Shown: piece by piece, positions 39,045-46,809 of the stretch
How positions within the stretch are numbered: the stretch's first letter is position 1
Layout of the letters: the number at the start of each line of letters is the position of its first letter
From: Paenibacillus sp. G2S3
GTDB taxonomy: Bacteria > Bacillota > Bacilli > Paenibacillales > Paenibacillaceae
Assembly (NCBI RefSeq): GCF_030123105.1
Contig: NZ_CP126095.1
Span: 2,170,001-2,234,000 of the forward strand
DNA length: 64,000 bases
Reading direction: 5' to 3'
Position numbers and translations under genes: made by a program
Notes under the pieces: generated by a model
Told to the model about the DNA's origin: nothing
Seen by the model: the letters and a program-made list of their open reading frames with translations, nothing else
Databases searched by the model: none

Positions 39045-39887
39045 TTACACTTCTTCATATATCCGCTGTAAAAAAACGATGCTTTCTCTTAGATGCGATT
39101 CAGGAGTACTCTCTAAAATGCCCTGAATATGCGGACGCTCATATTTCATATAACGAAGAATTGGCTCAAATTCAAGCCAGCCCTGACCTACAGGAACAAT
39201 TTTGATGGCTCCATCTTGCACGACAAAATCTTTTAAATGAATGATGGCAATTCGATTTCCTAAGAGCTTCAAAGCCTCCATAATAGTAGCTTCCTGATGC
39301 AAGTAGTTTGTAGGTGACATGAGATTAGCGCAATCTAATATGACCTGAAGATTATTAGAAGGGATCTCATCCAGCAGTCTGCGAGTTAAAGATGCGGTGT
39401 ACAGCGGATGATGGAGTCCCGCTTCGATTCCTACCGTCACGCCAAAACGTTCGGCCTCTGCCACCATAGCCTTTACCGATGTAATTACCTCTTGAAAAGC
39501 CTCTTCTGTAAAATTAGCTGGGGTATAGCCCTGACCTACACTTCCGGTCTCTGTTCCTACCAGACTAGCGCCGAAATCTCTGGCCAAGCGAAGATGCGTA
39601 GTGAACTCGGCTAACGCTTGTGCCCGTTTCTGTGGATCGGTGTCTACGATATTAACGTAACAGCCAAGTACGGCAATCTGAATACCAGCCTGTCTAAAGG
39701 CATTTCCATAATAACTGGCCGTTCCGGGACTTATCGCTGTCAGACTAGGGGCACTATCAGGAAAAGATTTCTTAAGTGCAAACTGGATATGAGAAAAATT
39801 ATAATATTTTATTTTCTCAATTAATTCCTGCAAGGGAACTTGTGTGAAATCATGTGCTCGAACACCTAGCTGAAGGGGAATGCTCAT
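39045..39887 (-). CDS. Sugar phosphate isomerase/epimerase-like TIM-barrel protein
   Basis: This is a soluble 280-residue protein of the xylose-isomerase-like/AP-endonuclease-2 fold. Candidate metal ligands appear in order along the barrel: GTETGS, VGIEAGLHHP, VILDCANLM, IIHLKDF and ILESTPESH. Relatives isomerise or epimerise ketoses and keto-inositols, or act as dehydratases. It is the last gene of a minus-strand group, 18 bases after the enolase-superfamily gene, and the two probably act on the same imported sugar or sugar acid. GAGGAG lies about 11 bases before ATG. The substrate cannot be fixed from sequence. A galacturonate- or rhamnose-derived compound is inferred from context. Confidence 0.75.
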   Translation of the reverse strand: MSIPLQLGVRAHDFTQVPLQELIEKIKYYNFSHIQFALKKSFPDSAPSLTAISPGTASYYGNAFRQAGIQIAVLGCYVNIVDTDPQKRAQALAEFTTHLRLARDFGASLVGTETGSVGQGYTPANFTEEAFQEVITSVKAMVAEAERFGVTVGIEAGLHHPLYTASLTRRLLDEIPSNNLQVILDCANLMSPTNYLHQEATIMEALKLLGNRIAIIHLKDFVVQDGAIKIVPVGQGWLEFEPILRYMKYERPHIQGILESTPESHLRESIVFLQRIYEEV

Positions 39888-39905
39888 GTGATGTGATCGC
39901 TCCTC

Positions 39906-41006
39906 TTAGTAATGTTGTTTGTGTGGTGCTAGTTTATCCCAGTCAAAGGTAACGCCAGTGCCTATAACATCCGGCGCAATAGCCATTCCATTATCTTTGT
40001 TAATCACTAGTGGACGCGTAGTGTATTGATCGATAGGGAAGCTATGCATTTCCAGATAACCTGCGTTTGGCATAGCCGCTAACAAACTAACATGTAATTC
40101 CTGCATTCCATGCGTGGAGACGGAAAGGTTATACGCTTGTGTTAAGTGAGCTACCTTTAACCAGCCCGTAATCCCACCTATATTGGAAGCATCGGGTTGC
40201 GGGAAATCGACATGACCATATTGCAGCATGTGATGAAATTCAGTTAATGTCCGCAAGTTCTCTCCGCCTGCAACAGCAATGCCTGACTCTTCTGCGATAC
40301 GTGCATAGCCGGCGTAATCTTCTGGAATCGTTGGTTCTTCTAAGAAAAGAATATCGTATTTCAAAAACTCTCGTGCGGCTTTGATTGCTTTTTCTACACT
40401 CCAGCTCATATTCGCATCGACCATAAAGGCTACATCTGGACCGATTAATTGGCGCACCGCTGCCACTCGTTCCACATCTTCAGCTAATGTTTTTTGACCT
40501 AGTTTAATTTTGACAGCCTTCAAACCCATATCTAAGTATTTTTGATTGTTGCGCAGGAGCTTTTCTAATGGGAAATTTAAATCAATCGCTCCACCATAAC
40601 ATTTGACCTCATTGCTTGCGCCACCCAGAAGTTTGTAGAGGGGTTCATCTGCTTTCTTCGCACGTAAATCCCATAAAGCAATGTCACATGCTGCAATGGC
40701 GAAGCTAGCCAACCCCCCGCGAGCAACATAATGTATTCCCCAGTTCATCTGCTCCCAGATACTTTCCACACAGCTAGCGTCCTTGCCGAGTAAGATATGA
40801 GTTAATTCATTCGCAATTAGTGAGCAAATCGCTTTGCCGCCAAATCCGCCAGTATAGGTATAACCTACCCCTTCACGACCGTCATCCGTTCTTATTTTGA
40901 CAATGGGAACTTCAAAGTGAGTGTGCAGGCCGTGTTTAGCGTCCTCCATGATTTCTGGTAAAGGGATACGATAGTACTCTGTAATAACTTCTTTAATTAG
41001 AGACAT
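39906..41006 (-). CDS. Enolase-superfamily (mandelate racemase subgroup) enzyme
   Basis: This 366-residue enzyme probably dehydrates or epimerises a sugar acid by abstracting the proton next to a carboxylate. The magnesium ligands are D197 (VDAN), E223 (LEEP) and E249 (GGEN). The bases are K166/K168 (VKIKLG) on one face and the H299-D272 dyad (STHGM, PQPDAS) on the other. The spacing equals that of mandelate racemase, which defines the subgroup containing many sugar-acid dehydratases. Its ATG lies inside the last codons of the upstream esterase gene (14-bp overlap, AAGGAGTGATC ahead), so the two are likely translationally coupled. An RG-derived aldonic or uronic acid is an inferred substrate. 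Confidence 0.88.
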   Translation of the reverse strand: MSLIKEVITEYYRIPLPEIMEDAKHGLHTHFEVPIVKIRTDDGREGVGYTYTGGFGGKAICSLIANELTHILLGKDASCVESIWEQMNWGIHYVARGGLASFAIAACDIALWDLRAKKADEPLYKLLGGASNEVKCYGGAIDLNFPLEKLLRNNQKYLDMGLKAVKIKLGQKTLAEDVERVAAVRQLIGPDVAFMVDANMSWSVEKAIKAAREFLKYDILFLEEPTIPEDYAGYARIAEESGIAVAGGENLRTLTEFHHMLQYGHVDFPQPDASNIGGITGWLKVAHLTQAYNLSVSTHGMQELHVSLLAAMPNAGYLEMHSFPIDQYTTRPLVINKDNGMAIAPDVIGTGVTFDWDKLAPHKQHY

Positions 41007-42471
41007 CCGTGATCACTCCTTGTATTAGTTGTTGTAAGTCTGTTAATGGTAAGGCAGTAGATTGTTTAATAGCCTGAACCACAAGTCTGGCGATGTGCTG
41101 AGCACCTTGATCAGAGAAATGAGTATCATCCATAACTCCATTTGGGTAATTCGGATGTGCTTTTTCAGGTAAATGCATGAATAATTTCCTGGATTCCTCT
41201 TCGCCTAATGAATGATAGAGCACTTGCGAAGCTGTGAAAATATCAAGCAGCGGTGTTTGCGTTTCTTCAGCTACCTGCTTCATGGCCTCGGGATAAGCGC
41301 CTACAGCAAGTGGGTTAAGCTCTCCATCGGAGTTGAAGCGGCGGCGACTTACCGAGGTTAGTAGAACCGGAGTCCCGCCTAACTGCCGAGCAGCTTCTAT
41401 ATATTGAGTTAGGTTGTGGCGATATTCAGTGTCGGGATCAGTGTAACGCAAAGGATCTTCTTTTTTCTCATCGTTGTGTCCAAATTGAATGAAGAGGTAG
41501 TCGCCGGCTTTGAAGTCTTTAAGGATGGCATTCAGGCGTCCGTCTGATATAAAAGATTTGGTACTGCGGCCATTGATGGCGCGATTATCGATTCGAACAG
41601 AAGTCCCAAAATAGCTTTGCAGGTATTCTCCCCAGCCAGTCATAGGTTTCTCTCCAGCACCTTTGATGGCCGCAGTGGAATCCCCCGCAATAAATAATGT
41701 GGGTGTCATAGGATCTTCTCCTTGAATGTAATAGTGTTTGCTTAACCATTTCTCAGCAAGAGAAAGCCATTGCTGGCAATGAGGATGTTCTTTAGCAAGC
41801 CCTAAACCATGCCGTCCTTCTTCAAAAATATGTAGTTCAAAAGGGATCCCTTGCTTCGATAATGCAGATGAGAACAACAGACTATTCTCCACAGGAACGC
41901 TGGCATCGTTTGCTGTAGTCCATATAAAAGTTGGAGATGTTAGAGAAGTCACTTGTGATTCTGAGGAGTAAGCGTGAAGCTCAGCTTGAGTTGGGCGGTC
42001 TCTCAGAAAATGAAGTCGGCTCCCCTGGTGGGCATAAGGCTCTTGGAATGTGATTACAGGGTATCCCAGTAGGAGAAGATTTGGTTTCTCTGCCCGCGTG
42101 GTAGTATAGATGGAGGCTAAATGTCCTCCAGCCGAGAATCCGATCATTCCTACTTTGTTCGAGATTACATGCCAATCTTTTGAGGCTTCCCTGATCCATT
42201 TCAGAGCTTCCTCAACATCATTTAACAATGAAGTAACGCTAAGATTTTCGACCTGATAATCTAATACACCAGCATGAATACCAAGATTATTTAACCATTT
42301 AGCGACTGGCGCTCCTTCATGTTTAGCTATGTGTTGGTAACCTCCACCAGGCAATACTAATATAAAAGGACGGGGCTGAACCGTCGCAAGCGGATAGAGG
42401 GTGAGTAGTGAGGTTTCCAGAGAGAGCTCGGTTTGTTCTGCATGGTTGGAATGTACACGGAAGCTCAACAT
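40993..42471 (-). CDS. Double esterase: BD-FAE-like alpha/beta hydrolase fused to rhamnogalacturonan acetylesterase
   Basis: This is a cytoplasmic two-domain protein of 492 residues. Residues about 1-250 form an acetylxylan-esterase/BD-FAE-like hydrolase (oxyanion LPGGGYQHIA; nucleophile S113 in GFSAGGH; D189; H221 in GRHGLG). Residues about 256-490 form an SGNH rhamnogalacturonan acetylesterase (GDST with S265; G301 in NGRSTKS; N333 in FGHND; DDTH with D448 and H451), homologous to the CE12-like domain of the secreted lyase protein. There is no signal peptide, so it should de-acetylate imported oligosaccharides. The frame is open to 42624, but ATG 42471 follows AAGGAGG, although at a rather long 12-base spacing. 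It heads the group with the enolase and isomerase genes. Confidence 0.88.
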   Translation of the reverse strand: MLSFRVHSNHAEQTELSLETSLLTLYPLATVQPRPFILVLPGGGYQHIAKHEGAPVAKWLNNLGIHAGVLDYQVENLSVTSLLNDVEEALKWIREASKDWHVISNKVGMIGFSAGGHLASIYTTTRAEKPNLLLLGYPVITFQEPYAHQGSRLHFLRDRPTQAELHAYSSESQVTSLTSPTFIWTTANDASVPVENSLLFSSALSKQGIPFELHIFEEGRHGLGLAKEHPHCQQWLSLAEKWLSKHYYIQGEDPMTPTLFIAGDSTAAIKGAGEKPMTGWGEYLQSYFGTSVRIDNRAINGRSTKSFISDGRLNAILKDFKAGDYLFIQFGHNDEKKEDPLRYTDPDTEYRHNLTQYIEAARQLGGTPVLLTSVSRRRFNSDGELNPLAVGAYPEAMKQVAEETQTPLLDIFTASQVLYHSLGEEESRKLFMHLPEKAHPNYPNGVMDDTHFSDQGAQHIARLVVQAIKQSTALPLTDLQQLIQGVITDVSN

Positions 42472-42500
42472 TATGTTCCAATTCCTCCTTAAAAGGTTAT

Positions 42501-42516
42501 ATGCACACGTTAACAT
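42501..42516 (-). promoter_or_regulatory. Possible cre-like palindrome before the double-esterase gene
   Basis: On the minus strand the site reads ATGTTAACGTGTGCAT. It fits the loose cre core TGNNANCGNNNNCA and is nearly palindromic, but departs from the full 16-base consensus at several positions. It lies 30 bases upstream of ATG 42471, beyond the AraC-family gene, so it could place this group under catabolite control. Confidence 0.3.
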
Positions 42517-42580
42517 ATTTTTAGAAAAAAAGAGAGACTCTTTTTTTTTTGATACCACCTGAACAATATTTTCATGCTTT

Positions 42581-44926
42581 TCACAACGATTCGTCAAAGG
42601 TGGATTTAAGTTTTGTTCCAGCATTGTGATCCCGGTATTGACCGGGTGTCATGCCTTCCTGCTTACGGAAAGAGCGAATGAAGTTCTGAGAGTTGTTGTA
42701 TCTTAATTTGGCTGCAATATCTTTAATGGGCATGTCAGTTTCCTTCAGCCATTTTTTCGCCATTTTAAATCGGTACATCGTTAAATATTCGCTAAAATAG
42801 TACTGGGTCTCCTTGCGGAAGACACTGCTGATATAGTTGGCATTATAATGCAGACGTGAAGCACACTCTTCTAAAGTAAGATCTTTATCATAATCATGTT
42901 GTATCAAATCGATGATCTTCTCTGAGATGTTGTGGTATTGAGCATTTTGTCTGCTGTTAAAAATCTTGATCATCGGATAAATGACCATGCTCCAAAACCA
43001 ATCTTCAATCTCCGTTACAGTATGGAGGTCATGCAGCTCCTCAAATATGGAACCATTAGCATGATAAATTTGATTTAAGCTAATACCGGATTCCTGCATC
43101 ATAATGAGTAAATTATTGAGTAAGCGCGTCAACGGGATCTGGTATTCCTGTGGTGAAAGCTCATGAGCAAAGATAGATTTGAAGAGCAAATGAATGAGTT
43201 CTTTTGCTTTATCTGTTTCAGCTAATTTGATAGCGTCCAGTAAGTCGTTTTCTTTATGAGTAGGGTAGTTCAAATTCAGATAGTGCTTGCCAGAGTTAAT
43301 ATTTTCATACTGGATAATGACACCTTTACCAAGTTTGATCCGATGCTTCAGTGCTTCGAGTCCCTCTCTGTAAGCCGTGGATAATTTATCGAAGGTGTTG
43401 AAGGGAAGGCTCAGACCAATGCTCACCTGAAGCTTTAGGTAGTTGTTTATTTCCTGCTGCAGCTTCTCCGTTAATGAATATAATGTCTTGTGAAAAGACT
43501 CGGTATCACTGTCTGGACTCCCCAATAAGACGACTACTGCATGATCCATAATTACAGGTGCCAGTCGTTGTTCAGGGCAGACTAACTCTTCGATTATATT
43601 GTGGGCAGCGAATAATAAGAGATTAAGATCTTTTTTCTCATAGCTGGAATCATCGGCAAAATCAATCGACAACGTAATCACAGCCATCGTCTTCCATTCT
43701 TCGAGCTGCTTATGGTAGCCGAATTGTTCCAGCTCTTCGTGCAGATCGCGCTTCTTAACGTTGCCATGGAAAGCATTGATTAGGAAGAAGGTACGCACCT
43801 GTTGGATATGCTGACGGACTTCTTTTTCCAGCTGTGATTTGGATTGGAATAAAGAATGAACTTGTTCTCCTATAATCTGAAATTCATTCGTATGTCTGGA
43901 TTTAATGTCCGGTTTGCGTTGGCCCATTTGATTGAGCAGTCTTTCAATGGGGGTGTACATCCGTCTTGATCCGATCCATGCCAAGAGAATAGACAATAGA
44001 AGCATAAAGGTACACACGAATATCGTAAACAGACTAATTTTTTTGGATTCTTTCGTTAAACTTTCCATGGATGTGACCGAAAGATAGACCCAGCCATTCA
44101 TCTGAGAGCGCATGTAAGTGACAGAATAATTCTTCTTGTGGATCATGGTCTTAAACTGTCCTGAAAGTTTGGAAGGATTAGTAATGAAAGAGTCTTCTGT
44201 AAATCCGCCTTCTTTCATTGGTTTCCCGATCAGGTTGCGGTCTGGATGGAGCAGGAATCGACCTGTCTTATCCAGAACGATAATATCGTCGAGTGGCTGT
44301 ACATCCGAGTTAATAAAATCCTGAAGACTGCAGACAGGAATATTAGCTAAGGCGAGCCCATATTTTTGCAGCTTATTGGTTGGGAGTTTCTTGATAAGAC
44401 TAATGCTGTAGTTACAGCCTGTGACGTTAATGCTTTCCTCACTGTAAAATATGGAGGACGGGTTCAGGATCCACGAGGTATCTTCGGCGATATTCATCAG
44501 GTTGGTGAGCTGCGCATGGTCCTTGTACTCATTTAAGCGATAAACACCAGAATTTTTGATCATCCAATTTTGCTGCTGATTTAATAAGATGACATCTTCC
44601 AGCTTCGTATCGAAGGACTGCATATTGCGAATTTCGTTTCTTAAATCATTGTATAAAATGAAATCGGTTTCATTTAATGGGTTGTTTAGTGCTTTTTTTA
44701 ATACACTAGAATTGATCACTTGGTTTAATGTTTGATTGACAGTTGTTAACTTATGTTCTACATTTGAGGTGATTTGTAAGATTAATTCCATTTTGCTGTT
44801 GTTAATGTTTTTTTGAATTTCTTTTGAAGATGTGAAGTATGAAAAAGAACCGATGAACAATACAGGCAGTGTGCTTATTACAAAGGCAAACATCGTTAGC
44901 TTACTTAGAAAGCTTAATGGTCTCAC
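42581..44926 (-). CDS. AraC-family regulator with membrane sensor domain (YesS/RhgR-like)
   Basis: This is a membrane-bound transcription activator of about 781 residues. Helix 1 (MFAFVISTLPVLFIGSFSYF) and helix 2 (LFTIFVCTFMLLLSILLAWIGS, near 300) enclose an extracellular Cache-like sensor. A cytoplasmic GGDEF-like or linker region follows, and the C-terminus carries two AraC helix-turn-helix motifs (LTLEECASRLHYNANYISSVFRKE and IKDIAAKLRYNNSQNFIRSFRKQ). Architecture and length match B. subtilis YesS (RhgR), which activates rhamnogalacturonan genes. It is divergent from the transporter operon, so control of both flanking pectin groups is a strong inference. Two GTG starts are possible (44938 and 44926). 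The second has AAAGG at a better distance. Confidence 0.88.
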   Translation of the reverse strand: MRPLSFLSKLTMFAFVISTLPVLFIGSFSYFTSSKEIQKNINNSKMELILQITSNVEHKLTTVNQTLNQVINSSVLKKALNNPLNETDFILYNDLRNEIRNMQSFDTKLEDVILLNQQQNWMIKNSGVYRLNEYKDHAQLTNLMNIAEDTSWILNPSSIFYSEESINVTGCNYSISLIKKLPTNKLQKYGLALANIPVCSLQDFINSDVQPLDDIIVLDKTGRFLLHPDRNLIGKPMKEGGFTEDSFITNPSKLSGQFKTMIHKKNYSVTYMRSQMNGWVYLSVTSMESLTKESKKISLFTIFVCTFMLLLSILLAWIGSRRMYTPIERLLNQMGQRKPDIKSRHTNEFQIIGEQVHSLFQSKSQLEKEVRQHIQQVRTFFLINAFHGNVKKRDLHEELEQFGYHKQLEEWKTMAVITLSIDFADDSSYEKKDLNLLLFAAHNIIEELVCPEQRLAPVIMDHAVVVLLGSPDSDTESFHKTLYSLTEKLQQEINNYLKLQVSIGLSLPFNTFDKLSTAYREGLEALKHRIKLGKGVIIQYENINSGKHYLNLNYPTHKENDLLDAIKLAETDKAKELIHLLFKSIFAHELSPQEYQIPLTRLLNNLLIMMQESGISLNQIYHANGSIFEELHDLHTVTEIEDWFWSMVIYPMIKIFNSRQNAQYHNISEKIIDLIQHDYDKDLTLEECASRLHYNANYISSVFRKETQYYFSEYLTMYRFKMAKKWLKETDMPIKDIAAKLRYNNSQNFIRSFRKQEGMTPGQYRDHNAGTKLKSTFDESL

Positions 44927-45108
44927 GGGACTCAGCACCTTTACTTATGTAGAAGTAGACACTTGAACTAAGTGTATGTAACTTGGTATGAAATAACAAT
45001 AATCATCTCGTTCTGTGATAATCATTAGCTCTAATTATGCTTATAAATTGTAAAATTTTCAAGATATAGAGTGATAATCCTTACAATACCTAGGAGGCCA
45101 CAGAAAAA

Positions 45109-46626
45109 ATGTCTAAAGTATCTATGGGTAAAAGGGCAACGCTGTATTTCTGCTTATTTACCATGCTCGTCTTCTCTTTTTTAAGCGCTTGCAACGATAA
45201 GGAATCTGCCGAAGCCGGCCCAGTAGTATCTTCCCCTAGCATCTCAATTTTGGCACCCCTTCATTTTCCACAACAGCCTTCGAAAGAGATTATGACAGAG
45301 ATCGAAAAACTGACAGGTGTGAAGCTCGATATAAGGTGGGTTCCAGAGGGGGTCTACACGGATAAGATGAACACGGCGCTTACGACCAATTCCCTCGGAA
45401 AGGTCACATTTGTAAAATTCTCAGACTACAATCTGGTGAAAAATGCTATTCGTTCGGATGCCTTTTGGGAGATCGGCCCCTATCTTCAGGAGTTCTCCAA
45501 TCTTAAACAACTGAACCCCGCTATTCTTAAGCAGACTTCTGTAGATAGTAAGATCTATGGCCTATATACGGAACGCCCCTCTTCCAGACAGGGGGCCATT
45601 ATTCGTAAGGATTGGCTCGACAATCTCCATTTAAATAATCCACAAACACTGGATGAACTGTATGAGGTTATGAGGCAATTTACATACAACGATCCAGATC
45701 AGAATGGCAAACAGGATACCTTCGGATTAGTCGATCGAAATGATCTTGTGTATGGGGTATTCAAGACATTAAGTTCGTATTTTGGCACCCCGAATAATTG
45801 GAAACTAGAGAATCATCAATTCGTTCCTGAATTTGTGACCGCTGAGTATATGAACACCATGAATTTCATGAAGAAATTATATGATGAGAAAATTATTAAT
45901 CAGGATTTCGCCTTAACGAGCAAAGAAGTACAACGTGATAAGTTCATTAATGGTATTGCTGGTGTATTTATTGGCAGTATGACAGATGTAAAGCGGCTGT
46001 CTATTGAAGCTCAGAATTTGAATCCAAAGGCAGAACTTACGTTAATCAATCGGATCGAAGGGCCAGTAGGATATAAGGTGTGGTCGATACCCAATTATAA
46101 TGGACTCTATCTCTTCTCCAAAAAAGCCATTGCTACGGAGGATGAACTCCGCGAGGTACTCGAATTCTTTGATCGAACCATGGATAAAGATGTAGCGAAT
46201 ATAATGATGTATGGGTTTGAAGGGCGCCATTATAAGCTTGAGGGAGGAAAAATCATTCTTCCCGAGGAAACCTCAGAACTGCGGGTGCAAGAAGTAAATC
46301 CGTTATATTCTTTGATGATTGCAGATATTAGTAATAAGAACATTATGGAGGTGGCTCAGAAGGAGCAATTGACCTCACTTGCGGATCAGCTAAGTAAAGA
46401 TAATGAATCTTTTTTGGTCGACGATCCGACTGTTTCTCTAAGTTCATCTACCTATGATGAGAAGAATGTGGAACTGTCTACCATTATTGTGGACGCTACT
46501 TACAATTACATATTAGGCAATATAACCGCTGAGGGATTCCAGAAGGAAGTTGAGAAATGGAGAGCTAGCGGAGGAGATCTGATTATTAAGGAATATGGTG
46601 AGGCTGAGCTTGGGATAGAAAAGTAA
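45109..46626 (+). CDS. Oligosaccharide-binding lipoprotein of an ABC importer (first copy)
   Basis: This is an extracellular solute-binding protein of 505 residues held to the membrane by lipid. The signal peptide ends in the lipobox LSAC (C28). Binding-fold landmarks are ISILAPLHFPQ, QGAIIRKDWLDNL, the DPDQNGKQDTFGLVDR loop typical of LplA/YtcQ-type proteins, and a conserved C-terminal GFQKEVEKWRASGGDLIIKEY. It is paralogous to the next gene, sharing the same order of motifs at moderate identity. Ribosome binding site AGGAGG lies about 11 bases before ATG. It is the first gene after the divergent regulator and has its own terminator. Expected cargo is rhamnogalacturonan or galacturonan oligosaccharides. 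Confidence 0.88.
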   Translation: MSKVSMGKRATLYFCLFTMLVFSFLSACNDKESAEAGPVVSSPSISILAPLHFPQQPSKEIMTEIEKLTGVKLDIRWVPEGVYTDKMNTALTTNSLGKVTFVKFSDYNLVKNAIRSDAFWEIGPYLQEFSNLKQLNPAILKQTSVDSKIYGLYTERPSSRQGAIIRKDWLDNLHLNNPQTLDELYEVMRQFTYNDPDQNGKQDTFGLVDRNDLVYGVFKTLSSYFGTPNNWKLENHQFVPEFVTAEYMNTMNFMKKLYDEKIINQDFALTSKEVQRDKFINGIAGVFIGSMTDVKRLSIEAQNLNPKAELTLINRIEGPVGYKVWSIPNYNGLYLFSKKAIATEDELREVLEFFDRTMDKDVANIMMYGFEGRHYKLEGGKIILPEETSELRVQEVNPLYSLMIADISNKNIMEVAQKEQLTSLADQLSKDNESFLVDDPTVSLSSSTYDEKNVELSTIIVDATYNYILGNITAEGFQKEVEKWRASGGDLIIKEYGEAELGIEK

Positions 46627-46645
46627 ATAGGTTAGATAATCTTTG

Positions 46646-46676
46646 ATCCACTGCGGTTGACGCGGTGGATTTTTTT
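46646..46676 (+). terminator. Terminator between the two binding-protein genes
   Basis: ATCCACTGCG pairs with CGCGGTGGAT around a GTTGA loop and is followed by six T residues. It implies that the second binding protein has its own promoter or is reached by partial read-through. Confidence 0.88.
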
Positions 46677-46809
46677 CTGTTATCACCATAATCATTTGCT
46701 CAGATCCCTTTAAGAACGGGCCTTTATGGGGAAATGATTGTTTTCGTAACCTTGCCGAACATGTAACGTGGAACTCGTAACCAATACAAATTATGGAGGT
46801 CAAAATGGT

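Noticed and set aside
42525..42550. An AAAAAAAGAG/CTCTTTTTTT hairpin after the AraC-family gene
   Set aside because: The stem is nearly all A-T and too weak to list as a terminator with confidence.
45018..45036. A Fur-like core GATAATCATT between the AraC regulator and the first binding protein
   Set aside because: Only the core matches, the flanks do not, and iron control has no link to a pectin operon. Chance in AT-rich DNA is the simpler reading.
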